64,000 nucleotides of DNA from Pseudomonas sp. GM84 (GCF_000282535.1 NZ_AKJC01000325.1:1-64000), one strand, 5' to 3'. Counted from the stretch's first letter, positions 52,515 through 62,384 are shown. Made by a program: numbers and translations. The notes: generated from the sequence alone by a model not told the origin.

Positions 52515-52732
52515 GTGAGTTTCGCTCCTGGGTGAAGTTCCGGCAGCGCCGCGGCTCTCTGCATCTGGGCATGCGTATTGAGCGTTCGGTGGCCGTGCTC
52601 GCGGCGCTGACGGCCAATGTGCACCGCGACCACCAGAAGCGGCCGGCGCCCTACACCGTTGCGGACTTTGCCCCGCATGAACACGACAACCGGGAGATCT
52701 CGCTCGAAGAGGCGATGAGCACCTGGGCGTGA
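52038..52732 (+). CDS. Tail assembly chaperone, -1 frameshift fusion (gpGT-like)
   Basis: The heptamer GGGAAAG at 52409-52415 reads G-GGA-AAG in the zero frame, the X-XXY-YYZ slippery form and the same heptamer as in lambda G/T. After a -1 slip the frame is open from 52415 to 52732 and adds 105 codons: DAELTELDEVWHELVLSG near the junction, then WVKFRQRRGSLHLGMRIERS, the gpT-like (DUF4035) domain. The fusion has 231 aa. The T part has no good start of its own. Confidence 0.85.
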
Positions 52733-52762
52733 TCCGTTCGTTTCGATTTGTTGGAGAAGGGT

Positions 52763-55171
52763 ATGGCTTCTAGGTCTCTGGGCACCCTGACCCTGGATGT
52801 CATCGCCAAGGTAGGCGGCTTCGTTGAGGGTATGGACAAGGCCGGGCGGAGCTCCGAGAAATGGCGGAAGGATGTCGAGAAAAACGCTAAGGCAGTCGGT
52901 ACCGCAGTCGGCGCGGCAGTGGCAGCCGGGATAACGGCTCTCGCGGCCTTCACCGTTTCCACGGTCAACGCTGCCAATGAAGTCAGCCGCCTGGCTGTTG
53001 TTGCAGGAAGCAACACCGATGAATTCCAGCGCTACGCCGCCGGTGCCAAGGCGGTCGGAATCGAGTCCGACAAGTTCGCCGATATTCTCAAGGACGTAAA
53101 CGACAAGGTCGGTGACTTCCTGCTGAACGGCGGGGGCGAGCTGCAAGACTTTTTCAAGACGATTGCCCCCCAGGTGGGGGTAACGGCCGAGCAGTTCCGA
53201 AACCTCTCCGGTCCTCAGGCCTTGCAGCTGTTCGCGAGCAGCCTGGAAAAGGCTGGCCTGAGTCAGGCGGAAATGACCCAGCAGATGGAATCGCTGGCGA
53301 ACGACGCAACGCTCTTGCTGCCGCTGCTGCGCGATAACGGCGCTGGGTTCAATGTGTTGGGCGATGCCGCCGAGAAGGCCGGCGCGATCATGGATCAGAA
53401 AACGATCGCGGCGACGAAGAACTTGGCGGCAGCCGGTTGGCTGGCCCAGCAGTCAATGGCCGGCATCAAGAATCAGTTGGCGGCGGCGCTCATGCCAACG
53501 CTGAGCGACTATTCAGTAATTCTGTCCGACGTCGGTCAGGATACTGAGACGATGACTGCGCTCTCCAATGGTTTGCGCATGGTCATGGACTTCGGCGCCA
53601 AGACTGCCCTGGCTTTGGCGTACGCGGTTGAGCTCACTGGTAGATCAATTTCCGGGCTGGTGACCATCATCGGCGGCTCCTTCGAAGGCGTCGATATGTC
53701 GAAGCCGCTCGAGGCCATCGACAAGATCCAGGAAAACTCGTCGAGGCTTGCCGGGGAGGTCGGGAAGGACCTTGATAAGCTGGATGAGCGCTACAACAAG
53801 CTTTGGGTGCGGGTAGACCAGGCCGGGTCATCGGGGCAGGCGAGCGGCAAGATAAAAGAGATTGCCGACGCACTTGCTCTGGTCAACAAGGAAGGCGCCA
53901 AGGGTACGTTCAAGGCGCCGACAGCCGAGGCGCAGGAGGCCGCCAAAGCCGCAGAAGCGGCCGCGAAAAAGCTACAGGGCCAGTTCGATACAGCGGAGGA
54001 GGGCTACAAGCGACAGATTGCCCTCATCAACACCGAGACGGACAAGCGCAAGGAAGCCACGGAGGTCGCCAAGCTCCAGTTTGAGCTTGAGTCAGGAAGC
54101 CTGCAGGGACTGAGCGAGCAGCGCCAGGAGAAACTGGAGCAACTAGCCATCGAGCTTGATCGACTGAAGCAGCTGAAAAAGGCCAACGAGGATGCTCAGG
54201 CTGTTGGCCAGTTCAAGGCATCGGTGAAGCACCAGCTGGAAATCGATCAGCGCGGGCTGAATGTCGACTTCGGTAACGCCTACAACAGCGACGAGGTACG
54301 GCAGCGCGCTCTGGAGATGGTGGCAATCGAGCAGGACTATCAGGATCAGATGGCTGACCTGCTCAAGCAGCGCAACGCGGACAAGATCAGCCAGTCCGTG
54401 TATGAGCAGGAAACCTCTGTGCTCAAGGATGCGCTGGCCGAGCGCCTGGAAATGCAGCAGCGATACCACCAGGACCTCGACAAGCTGCAGCAGAACGGTA
54501 CCGCCGGCTTCATCAGCGGCTTCGCCACTCAGGCCGAGGCCTCCATGGACCTCTACAGCAACATGCAGAACGTCGGCGCTGACACGTTCAGCAACCTGCA
54601 GAGCGCGATGACAGAGTGGGTCGAGACCGGCAAGCTGGATGTGCAGGGGCTTGCATCCACGTTTATCAGCTCGATGGGTAATGCGCTGATGTCATATGCG
54701 GCGGCCCAGGTGGCAATGGCCGCGCTGAGCGCGTTCACCGCAATGATCGGCGTGCCTTTCGTTGGGCCAGCGATTGCGCCCGGCGCTGCGATCGCTGCCG
54801 CCGGCGCCGCTGGCGTATTGATGACCGCGGTCGGCGCTTCGCTCGACGGCCAGGCCCACGACGGCATCGACTCCGTTCCTGCTGACGGTACCTGGAACCT
54901 GAAGAAGGGCGAGCGGGTCACCACCGCCGAGACCAGCGCGAAGCTTGACCGAACGCTGGATAGCGTAGCGAAAACTTCCACTCAGCCGGGGTCGCTCAAG
55001 GTCATCAACAACGGCCCACCCGTCACGGCTCGGCGTGAGCTCTCCGATGGGGAGTTGAAGCTGATCCTGGATGCAGCCGATGAGCATATCGCCAACGGCT
55101 TCGCCCGCGGTACCGGCAAAGTGAGTCGTGCCACCGGCGCGGCCTATGGCCTGAGGAGGGACCCGAAATGA
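52763..55171 (+). CDS. Tail tape measure protein
   Basis: The 802-aa protein starts at ATG 52763 (MASRSLGTLTLDVIAKVGGF) behind GGAGAAGGG. The N-terminus is typical of lambda H-like tape measures; residues about 380-590 are long coiled coils (LQFELESGSLQGLSEQRQEK and similar), and hydrophobic Ala/Gly-rich segments lie near 640-700 (GNALMSYAAAQVAMAALSAF). Length sets tail length. The C-terminal lambda-type TMP region includes DSVPADGTWNLKKGERV. Confidence 0.93.
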   Translation: MASRSLGTLTLDVIAKVGGFVEGMDKAGRSSEKWRKDVEKNAKAVGTAVGAAVAAGITALAAFTVSTVNAANEVSRLAVVAGSNTDEFQRYAAGAKAVGIESDKFADILKDVNDKVGDFLLNGGGELQDFFKTIAPQVGVTAEQFRNLSGPQALQLFASSLEKAGLSQAEMTQQMESLANDATLLLPLLRDNGAGFNVLGDAAEKAGAIMDQKTIAATKNLAAAGWLAQQSMAGIKNQLAAALMPTLSDYSVILSDVGQDTETMTALSNGLRMVMDFGAKTALALAYAVELTGRSISGLVTIIGGSFEGVDMSKPLEAIDKIQENSSRLAGEVGKDLDKLDERYNKLWVRVDQAGSSGQASGKIKEIADALALVNKEGAKGTFKAPTAEAQEAAKAAEAAAKKLQGQFDTAEEGYKRQIALINTETDKRKEATEVAKLQFELESGSLQGLSEQRQEKLEQLAIELDRLKQLKKANEDAQAVGQFKASVKHQLEIDQRGLNVDFGNAYNSDEVRQRALEMVAIEQDYQDQMADLLKQRNADKISQSVYEQETSVLKDALAERLEMQQRYHQDLDKLQQNGTAGFISGFATQAEASMDLYSNMQNVGADTFSNLQSAMTEWVETGKLDVQGLASTFISSMGNALMSYAAAQVAMAALSAFTAMIGVPFVGPAIAPGAAIAAAGAAGVLMTAVGASLDGQAHDGIDSVPADGTWNLKKGERVTTAETSAKLDRTLDSVAKTSTQPGSLKVINNGPPVTARRELSDGELKLILDAADEHIANGFARGTGKVSRATGAAYGLRRDPK

Positions 55172-55650
55172 CGGCGCTTGAAGTCGTTTACGCCTCGGGC
55201 GGGGATGACATCATCTCCACACTGGAGATCGCGTGCCCGGCCTGGAACAAGACGCTGTACCTGGTCCAGGACTTCGAAGATTTTCGGGCAACTACCGAGG
55301 CCGGCAAAACGGTCACGTTCTTGGCCTCGGCCATTGACGTGGCCCTGCCGGCCAAGGACAACACCGGCGCGCAGACGCTGACCTTCGTCATCGACAACGT
55401 GACCGGAGAGGCCCAGCAACTGCTGGACGCCTCGCTTGTGGCCGAGGCCAGGGTCACGATCGTTTACCGCGAGTACCTGTTCACCGTGCCCGGCGAGCCT
55501 GCTGACAGGCCGTACCGAATGACCTCGTTCGGCGGGACCATGGATGGTCCAACTATCCAAGTCGAGGCCGGCTACTACGACCTGATCAACATGATGTGGA
55601 ATAGGGCCCGCTACACCACCGACTTTGCCCCAGGGCTGACATACCTCTAA
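55168..55650 (+). CDS. Tail protein, DUF1833 family
   Basis: The 160-aa protein follows the tape measure gene with a 4-bp overlap. VVYASGGDDIISTLEI at the start and the later AGYYDLINMMWNRARYT match the DUF1833 family, a minor tail-tip component in this phage class (position of lambda M/L). Confidence 0.85.
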   Translation: MTALEVVYASGGDDIISTLEIACPAWNKTLYLVQDFEDFRATTEAGKTVTFLASAIDVALPAKDNTGAQTLTFVIDNVTGEAQQLLDASLVAEARVTIVYREYLFTVPGEPADRPYRMTSFGGTMDGPTIQVEAGYYDLINMMWNRARYTTDFAPGLTYL

Positions 55651-55653
55651 CCC

Positions 55654-56073
55654 ATGTACGACAAATACTTCACCGCGACTTATGAAGACGGGGCGCGGGG
55701 CGAGGCCGTGGGTGGTCGATACCTTCTCGACTGCTGGGGGCTGGTCCTGGCCATCCGTGAGGAAGTGCTCGGTCTGCCTCCGCTGCCGTCCTTCGGCCCA
55801 ATAGATCGCCGGGACCTTCGTTCCTCTGCCAGAGCCTACGCCCAGTACTCCGACCTGATGCCCGTTGGCCCGCCTGTTCCGGGGGCAATCGCCGCCGTGA
55901 TCCATGGCGGGCTGTGCACGCACGTTGGGGTCGTCGTCCCGATCGACGGGGAGCTGCGGGTCTTCGAGATCAACCCCATCGCTGGAGTGACCAACATGCG
56001 CCTGATCGACTTCGAGCGGTCCTACCCGAGAGTGAAATACCATCGTGATCGAGATCTTTCCGAGCAAGCTTGA
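55654..56073 (+). CDS. NlpC/P60-like tail protein
   Basis: The 139-aa protein has the Cys of LLDCWGLVLAIREEVLG (about residue 27) and the His of GLCTHVGVVVPIDG (about 90), the NlpC/P60 catalytic pair, so it may cut peptidoglycan during entry like lambda gpK. It overlaps the tip protein gene by 29 bp. Confidence 0.87.
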   Translation: MYDKYFTATYEDGARGEAVGGRYLLDCWGLVLAIREEVLGLPPLPSFGPIDRRDLRSSARAYAQYSDLMPVGPPVPGAIAAVIHGGLCTHVGVVVPIDGELRVFEINPIAGVTNMRLIDFERSYPRVKYHRDRDLSEQA

Positions 56074-59000
56074 GGGTGGCCCCCTTGAGCGCCACCCATT
56101 GGATCAGGCCACGACGATTGAGGCCTGGCTGAAGGGCAAAGTCCGGGGCTATGAGCCACGGCCGGTACCGCCGATCAGCATCACAGTGAACGGTGAGTTG
56201 GTTGCCCCGGCCACCTGGGGAAAAGTTGAGGTTGGTCCCGGCGACCATGTGTCGATCTTCATTGAGCCGAAGGGCAGTGCCCTCAAGACCATCTTCAAGC
56301 CTGGCCCGCTGGCCAAGCTATTCGGCTTGGGCAACCCCTTCGATCCGGTGAAGCCGACCACGCCAAGCATGCAAAACCGGACTTCTCGGGAGCTCAACCT
56401 GTCGACCGTCAAGGGCAATCAGCCGGCACTCAATGATGTGATCCCTGAGCTGGCCGGTCATCCCAAGCGCTATCCGGACATCCTGGTCCCGGTGCATCGC
56501 TATTTCGGTGACCCTACCGAGCAATGGGCAGAACTGCTCCTGTGCATCGGCAAGGGTAAGTACCAGGTGCTGCCCAGCGACATTCTGATTGGTGACACGC
56601 CGATCTCTTCCCTGGGCTCGACTGCCAGCTACACGATTTATGGCCCAGGGCAGGACTTGGGCAACGAAACGGCCGCCCAGTGGTGGCACAGTTCAACGGA
56701 GGTAGGGGCTACCAACACCGGAAATGCCGGCCTGACGCTGACCACCACGATAGTGGTTCAGCAGCAATTTTCTGGCAATGCAGTCCAGGCGAGCGACTTT
56801 GTGCTCTCGGTGCCTGAGGGCGCCGGATGGTTCCCGTCCGGTTGGGACAGCGGCATGATCGCGCGCATCGAGTTGCCTTACCCGTATACCTACATCGCGC
56901 CTGCCGATGGCAGTGCCACGGTGATCACCGGCAAGCACGTGCCCATGCTGAAGCCATTTGTTGGCATGAAGTTGGAAATCACCGGGGCCAATGCTGGGCA
57001 ATACGTCGTGGCCACCTACGTTCCTGAGGTGCCTGGCACGCCAGCTGTGCCTGGGAGCGCATCCATGATTACCGGGAGTGCTGCTCCAACCCGGTTCGAC
57101 TTCGACATGGCGCCGCTGACCTTCACAGTAACCCGCGGCGCCAGTGAGTTCCCTGTCGCGCTGAATAGCGCAGCCACAAATCTGGCTGGCCTGGTCACAG
57201 CGGTGAACAGCGCGCTTGCCGGAACACCCTTGGCGGCCAGCGTATCGTCCGGCCGGCTGCGCATTGCAGAACAGGCCGCGCCGTATTCTGGCGTTGCGCT
57301 GGGTCTGACCGGCTCTACATCCGATGTTTTCGGGCAAAACCCGGTGTTCGTGACCGGTGTGAAATCCGAGGCTGCAGCCGATGGGCAATTCGCCAAGATG
57401 ACCTTGGCCTACGACGGCGGCGCGCCAGTGGTTGGCCTCTTGACGGGCGAGCTGCCATCCACCATTGGATACCGTGACCTTCGGTACCGGATCACGGCGG
57501 TCTCGGATGACTCCGAGGAATACGACGAGGACACTCCAGGAAGTGAAGCGCATGGCCCTTCCGCCATCACTGTCACTAAGTTGACCGATACCGGAGCCGA
57601 GGACGATGAATGGGAAGGCTTTGATGCGGTTGAAACCAATGGCGTGGACATCGTGCTGGACGGCTCGACCATGGAGGGCGATTGGTCTGGCCCGATCGCA
57701 GCCGTCCCGGAAGGCGAGGTGACGCGCCGCCTTGAGCTCGATTTCTTCTTCCCGCAGGGCCTGATCCGCTATACCGAGAAGAACGGCAATAAGCGCCAGG
57801 TCAGTGTGCATGTCGAGATTCAATACCGCGACATCACCACAGCTGGAGCTTGGACGTCCCTGACCTCCACATACACAGCCACATCGCCCGATCAGATGGG
57901 TTACACGCGAAAGATCTCCCTGCCAACGGCTATCCGGCCTGAGGTTCGAGTACGCCGCATTGGCGAGGAGTCGACGAGCTCAAACAAACAGGATCGGGTG
58001 CAGTGGTTCGGCCTGCGAGGTCGCATCGAGCGCGCGCCTCGCCGGTACCAGGATGTGACGGTGATGGTCGTCTACATCAAGGGCAGCAACCGGCTTTCGG
58101 CCCAATCCCAGACCATGGTCTCGGTCCGGCCGACGCGGGTTCTACCCGTCCGCAGTGGTGGTGCCTGGGCGGTCGAGACACCCACGAGGGACATCGTGCC
58201 GTGGGTTGCTCATGTGGCCCGAACCATTGGCTACACAGACGCTGATCTTGATCTGGTTGAACTGGATCGCCTCGATGCCATCTGGAAGGTCCGCGGTGAC
58301 AAGTTCGATCTGGAAGTGTCGACGCAGGAGACCGTTCTTGAGGCGCTCAACACGGCGTTGATGGCGGGGTTTGCTGAGCTGACCATAGACAGGGGCTTGA
58401 TCCGGCCAGTGCGGGATGAGCCTCGTTCTGTGTTCGAGCACATGTACACCCCGCAAAGCATGGTCACCAGCCTCACCCGCAAGTTCACCACGGTGCGCCC
58501 CGATGACTATGACGGGGTGGATGTCGAGTATGTGGACGAAGACACCTGGCAGAAGGAGACAGTGAAGTGCCGGCTGCCTGGGGATGTGGGCGCGAAAACC
58601 GAGAAGGTCACCTTGCAGGGCGTGATCAATCGTGACCGGGCCTGGCGCATCGGCATGCGGCAAAGGCGACGCTACAAATATCAGCGGCATGGCTACAGCT
58701 TCTCCACGGAGCTCGCCGCGATGAACAGCCGGTACAAGAGCTATTGCGCCGCCGCAGATGACATTCCGGGCTATGGGCAGAGTGCCATTCTGGTTGATTT
58801 CCAAGAAGGCAATGGCAAGACGCTGCTGGAAAGCTCCGAGCCGCTTACCTGGGTTGAAGGGGCAAGCCACGTTGTTGGCCTGCGCCGCCCAGACGGCACG
58901 CTCAGCGGGCCATGGCGGGCGACGAGGGTGGATGAAACGCGGCTCACTGTGCCTGGGCTGGACTTCGAGCCGGATCTGTCCTGGGACATCGAGCCGCCAC

Positions 59001-59143
59001 ACCTGCTGTTCGGAACGACCACCCGGTGGTGCTACCCGATCCTGATCGAATCCATTACCCCGGAAGACTTCACCGCCGATGTCGAGGCTGTGAACTACGA
59101 CGTGCGGGTGTACGCCGACGACGACAACTTCGCACCGACCTGA
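56045..59143 (+). CDS. Tail tip / host specificity protein (TipJ-like)
   Basis: Large 1032-aa central tail-tip protein from GTG 56045. It has an N-terminal ubiquitin-like fold (about 1-90, lambda I-like, ISITVNGELVAPATWGKVEVGPGDHVSIF), then the J-like hub: TSRELNLSTVKGNQPALNDVIPELAG, beta-rich and fibronectin-like repeats in 240-560, and the distal domain with WRIGMRQRRRYKYQRHGYSF. The I-J fusion is usual in this class. It contacts the host surface. Confidence 0.9.
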   Translation: MIEIFPSKLEGGPLERHPLDQATTIEAWLKGKVRGYEPRPVPPISITVNGELVAPATWGKVEVGPGDHVSIFIEPKGSALKTIFKPGPLAKLFGLGNPFDPVKPTTPSMQNRTSRELNLSTVKGNQPALNDVIPELAGHPKRYPDILVPVHRYFGDPTEQWAELLLCIGKGKYQVLPSDILIGDTPISSLGSTASYTIYGPGQDLGNETAAQWWHSSTEVGATNTGNAGLTLTTTIVVQQQFSGNAVQASDFVLSVPEGAGWFPSGWDSGMIARIELPYPYTYIAPADGSATVITGKHVPMLKPFVGMKLEITGANAGQYVVATYVPEVPGTPAVPGSASMITGSAAPTRFDFDMAPLTFTVTRGASEFPVALNSAATNLAGLVTAVNSALAGTPLAASVSSGRLRIAEQAAPYSGVALGLTGSTSDVFGQNPVFVTGVKSEAAADGQFAKMTLAYDGGAPVVGLLTGELPSTIGYRDLRYRITAVSDDSEEYDEDTPGSEAHGPSAITVTKLTDTGAEDDEWEGFDAVETNGVDIVLDGSTMEGDWSGPIAAVPEGEVTRRLELDFFFPQGLIRYTEKNGNKRQVSVHVEIQYRDITTAGAWTSLTSTYTATSPDQMGYTRKISLPTAIRPEVRVRRIGEESTSSNKQDRVQWFGLRGRIERAPRRYQDVTVMVVYIKGSNRLSAQSQTMVSVRPTRVLPVRSGGAWAVETPTRDIVPWVAHVARTIGYTDADLDLVELDRLDAIWKVRGDKFDLEVSTQETVLEALNTALMAGFAELTIDRGLIRPVRDEPRSVFEHMYTPQSMVTSLTRKFTTVRPDDYDGVDVEYVDEDTWQKETVKCRLPGDVGAKTEKVTLQGVINRDRAWRIGMRQRRRYKYQRHGYSFSTELAAMNSRYKSYCAAADDIPGYGQSAILVDFQEGNGKTLLESSEPLTWVEGASHVVGLRRPDGTLSGPWRATRVDETRLTVPGLDFEPDLSWDIEPPHLLFGTTTRWCYPILIESITPEDFTADVEAVNYDVRVYADDDNFAPT

Positions 59144-59154
59144 GGAAAGGCCTG

Positions 59155-59637
59155 ATGCTTTCGATACCTGACGACCTTCCGCTGCCGTTGCGTGAGGGGT
59201 ACGGCTTTTCACCGGCGAGCCCTATCGTACGCACACCGCTGGTGACCGGCAGAGCAATGCAACGTCGGCGCTATCGGACGGTTCCAACCCTCGTCAACGT
59301 TTCCTGGATGTTCACGGCTACCCAAGCAAAGCTGTTCGACGGGTGGCGCAAGTGGGGGATCAAGTGGGCTGACTGGTTCCTGTGTCCGATCAAAACTCCG
59401 CTTGGCCTGCAGCCTACTCGGGCTCGGTTCACTGATACGCCGGTGGTGCCCGAGCTGGTTGGCGCCGACCTGTGGCGGTACACTGCGGAGCTCGAGCTAT
59501 TCGAACTGCCCATCGTCGATGAGGCTGAGTTCACCTCTCTGCTTGCCGGTATGCCCCTGCCAGTCATGAATGCTGCTCTGCGGAACCTGCTGCAGCGCTG
59601 GTACACCCATTCTTGGTCCGGTGCGCCGGCTACCTGA
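59155..59637 (+). CDS. Tail protein downstream of the tip gene
   Basis: The 160-aa protein starts at ATG 59155 (MLSIPDDLPLPLREGYGFS) after GAGGAAAGG. It carries PTLVNVSWMFTATQAKLFDGWRKW, a pattern of small tail proteins encoded after TipJ in many Pseudomonas prophages. Structural role likely, exact function unknown. Confidence 0.75.
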   Translation: MLSIPDDLPLPLREGYGFSPASPIVRTPLVTGRAMQRRRYRTVPTLVNVSWMFTATQAKLFDGWRKWGIKWADWFLCPIKTPLGLQPTRARFTDTPVVPELVGADLWRYTAELELFELPIVDEAEFTSLLAGMPLPVMNAALRNLLQRWYTHSWSGAPAT

Positions 59638-59676
59638 TTTCCTGCCCACTTCGGTGGTTTTTTACATGGAGTAAAT

Positions 59677-61440
59677 ATGAGCGGAGCTTCTGACCTCAAG
59701 CTCTTTGAAGAGCTGGTGAACAACGCCAACTCGCTTTTCCTGTCGGATGCCGACCACGTTGTCATCAGCGGCGTTACAAAGCCAACCCTCAAAAAGATCT
59801 ATGCCGATTTCATGGCCAGTACTGGGACTTATCCGTCAATCGAGGAAGGTCTGCTGGAAACCAATGGTACCGGTACTCAAAATCGGTTCTTCACGGTTCC
59901 TGGGGCTGATGGGACGTTCGAGACCCGTTATCGAAACGATGGAGGTGTCGCTGTTGTCGCTGGCAGGGTGGCATCCGCGGACGTTGTTGAAACGCTTTCT
60001 AGTCTCGTCAAGAGCTCGCCATCTAGCTCGCCTGAAGTCGCGATTCTTGAGGTCTGTGATCCTGAGGGCGGTCTCCAGCTGCTCGCCACAGACAAGCGGC
60101 TAACCACCATCCCATTCGAAGTAGCATCATTGCCAGGCCGACTCGCAATTGGCGACGCAGAAGGTGCCATGTCGCTCTACTCCGATGAGAAGATGACGAT
60201 CTTGGGCCCGCTGGAAATGCATGTAACAGACCAGCCAGGAATTTTCGTAACGGATCTTGACGGTGCGATCCTCAATCCGCTTAGCGACCCAATGTCGCTG
60301 TTTGGTGAAGATGTTGGACCCGATCCTCTGGAAGGTGGATTGCTTTTCTGTCCGCTGATAGCTACGTCTCCGGTATCAGATACCAAAATCCATGTGGCCA
60401 GTATTCTTCCTAGGCGGGAGCAGGTTGGTGATGTGGTTGCGTCCCTGGGAAGCATGAGCACCAGTGCGTCTGCATTGGGTGAGGTGATTCCGGTAAGCCA
60501 TTCGGCATATGGTGACAAGGCGGTCCTCAGCCTGCGTACCAGGACTAACCCGGATGCACGCCGCTTCATGCAGCTGAACATCAAGGACGTCCCCGTGCAG
60601 ACGGGATCCCCCCCCATCAAGATCCTGATGATCGGCGACAGCATCACTAATTATGCCGGAGCATACATTCTCGACCAGTACCTCAGGGATCTTGGTTTCG
60701 CCCCTATATTCATTGGCACCCTTCGAGGAGCAGGGCCAAGCGAGGGCGCGAACGGAGCTAGCGGGCTGCTGGGGGAAGGGCGGCATGGCTGGCAGGCCCG
60801 GGATTACACGTGTGCTATTAACCGTCGACTGATAGTGGAAGTCGGCCAAGAGGCTTCGTATCTGGCCATGGCGAAGTCGGCCAAGGCTGGATACAACCCG
60901 TTCCTTCGAGCGGCCACGCCAGAGGACAGAGATGACCTTGTCCGCAACGGATATGTGTTTGATCCCGCTTTCTATCAAGCCAGGTTCGGTCTGGATACCC
61001 CCGACGTGGTGGTCAGCCTGCTCGGAACGAACGATGCATACTTCGTAGCTCCTGGCTCGATTTATGGCGAGATTCATGACGCTGATCGGATTATGCACTC
61101 GCAAATCAAGGCGGCATGGCCTAGCGCGAAAATCCTCAGGTCGGTGCCTGGAACCGCGGTTGATGATGCTCGCAATGCTCTTTGGAGCTCCACCTACACG
61201 AAAATGATCGCTGGAATCCAGAAGTCGGCGATCGACATCGGTTCTTCGGTAACAGTTGCGCCGCTTTGGGCAATGGCCAACCACGAAGCAGGTTACGCAT
61301 TGCCTGCTTCGTCTCCTGGGGAGGATGGCTTTATTTCTGGAAACTGGTCGGACGATATTCACCCGATTGGCTCGGCCCGTTATGCGTATTACCGCGCAAT
61401 GGCTCCATACGTTGCAGGCCTCAAGCTCAACATCATTTAA
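59677..61440 (+). CDS. Tail fibre protein with SGNH hydrolase domain
   Basis: The 587-aa protein has an N-terminal fibre-like part (about 1-310) and a C-terminal SGNH/GDSL esterase (about 313-585): block I MIGDSITNY with Ser322, block III LLGTNDA with Asn, and block V SDDIHPIG with Asp559 and His562. Such domains deacetylate surface polysaccharides, so this is a probable receptor-modifying spike for O-antigen or capsule. Codon use is more A+T-rich than in the tail genes before it, suggesting exchange. Confidence 0.85.
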   Translation: MSGASDLKLFEELVNNANSLFLSDADHVVISGVTKPTLKKIYADFMASTGTYPSIEEGLLETNGTGTQNRFFTVPGADGTFETRYRNDGGVAVVAGRVASADVVETLSSLVKSSPSSSPEVAILEVCDPEGGLQLLATDKRLTTIPFEVASLPGRLAIGDAEGAMSLYSDEKMTILGPLEMHVTDQPGIFVTDLDGAILNPLSDPMSLFGEDVGPDPLEGGLLFCPLIATSPVSDTKIHVASILPRREQVGDVVASLGSMSTSASALGEVIPVSHSAYGDKAVLSLRTRTNPDARRFMQLNIKDVPVQTGSPPIKILMIGDSITNYAGAYILDQYLRDLGFAPIFIGTLRGAGPSEGANGASGLLGEGRHGWQARDYTCAINRRLIVEVGQEASYLAMAKSAKAGYNPFLRAATPEDRDDLVRNGYVFDPAFYQARFGLDTPDVVVSLLGTNDAYFVAPGSIYGEIHDADRIMHSQIKAAWPSAKILRSVPGTAVDDARNALWSSTYTKMIAGIQKSAIDIGSSVTVAPLWAMANHEAGYALPASSPGEDGFISGNWSDDIHPIGSARYAYYRAMAPYVAGLKLNII

Positions 61441-61452
61441 TAAGGATTTAAA

Positions 61453-62208
61453 ATGGGTATTCTTCTTATTTCCAAGGACACTGTTGCTCCGTGGAATACC
61501 AAAGTCATTGCGCCAGTGACTCGCGGACTTGAGGCCTGGTTCACTTTCGACACCGATGCTGCCCGCTTCGGTTTCAATCGTGCGCCCTATAAGCCAAACG
61601 GGAGAATTGTAGGATCTCCAGTAGCATATTCGACCCATGGGCGCTTCAAATCGCTTGTGAACTTCATTCAGACCGAAGCTCCTGATACTGCGAAGGTTAC
61701 AATCATCGCGGTGGGTCGTTCGCCCGTCGCCGTTCCTGACCCAATTCCAACTCCAGATCCTCGACCCGTCTATGCGAGCACCTTCTCCGGCCCGTCTATA
61801 ACCCCGGGGATTCCCGGAAACTCGACCGGGGTCACCCTGTACCCAGGCGGCGCTGCGCTGCTCGCTTCGACCGCCGCACGGAGCAATGGCAGCGGTGGGA
61901 TTAGCGTCGGTCAGGTCTCGACTGCCGATGACCCTACTGCTTGGGGTATTCGGGTCTTGCGAGCATCCGACACCGAAGGCACTTTGGTCCAGAACATTAC
62001 CCGCGCCTCAAAAGTTGTTGGAAGTGCTGGAACACAGCGTGCACTTACCGCTAATAAATTCCGAATTGGCAGCGCCTTCTCTCAGTTTCCGGGGGAGGTT
62101 GATATTTCCTCGATCGCGATTTACTCGGAGGCGTTGACCGACGAAGAGATTGCCCTTGTTGCGGAGCGGATGAGAACGCGCATGCAGCGACTTGGTGTCA
62201 CGGTATAA
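61453..62208 (+). CDS. Tail fibre protein with LamG-like domain
   Basis: The 251-aa protein has a short N-terminus, a Pro-rich hinge (VPDPIPTPDPRP, about 94-105) and a concanavalin/LamG-like C-terminal fold ending DISSIAIYSEALTDEEIALVAERM, the typical end of that lectin domain. It follows the SGNH fibre by 12 bp and probably binds glycans. Confidence 0.72.
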   Translation: MGILLISKDTVAPWNTKVIAPVTRGLEAWFTFDTDAARFGFNRAPYKPNGRIVGSPVAYSTHGRFKSLVNFIQTEAPDTAKVTIIAVGRSPVAVPDPIPTPDPRPVYASTFSGPSITPGIPGNSTGVTLYPGGAALLASTAARSNGSGGISVGQVSTADDPTAWGIRVLRASDTEGTLVQNITRASKVVGSAGTQRALTANKFRIGSAFSQFPGEVDISSIAIYSEALTDEEIALVAERMRTRMQRLGVTV

Positions 62209-62215
62209 ATAAAAA

Positions 62216-62238
62216 GGGCCGCTTAAGAGCGGCCCTTT
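62216..62238. terminator. Bidirectional terminator after the fibre genes
   Basis: GGGCCGCT (62216-62223) and AGCGGCCC (62228-62235) form a perfect 8-bp stem, with A5 to the left and T3 to the right, between the fibre gene and the convergent small gene. Confidence 0.8.
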
Positions 62239-62240
62239 GA

Positions 62241-62384
62241 TTATTCTTCGTTCACAGCGTCTAGGTCTTCGACCTTCGCTTTCTGAATCTCTTCTTGAAT
62301 TATTTCCCGCACCCTTGCTTCTTGAACTTCGGTAAAAACCTTAGGAAGCTGGCTGGATTCGTTTTCTTTAACTGAGTGTTGCAT
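62241..62384 (-). CDS. Small acidic antisense protein (47 aa)
   Basis: A 47-aa frame on the minus strand starting at ATG 62384 (MQHSVKENESSQLPKVF), with AAGGA upstream. It is acidic and helical (EVQEARVREIIQEEIQKAKV) with no membrane segment. It is A+T-rich, opposes all neighbouring late genes and ends at the bidirectional terminator, so it must have its own promoter. No family recognised. Confidence 0.5.
   Translation of the reverse strand: MQHSVKENESSQLPKVFTEVQEARVREIIQEEIQKAKVEDLDAVNEE

Noticed and set aside
52532-52732. Separate 66-aa gene starting at GTG 52532
   Set aside because: It is the tail of the -1 frameshift product; the same frame is open back to the slippery site and the GTG lacks a good ribosome site.
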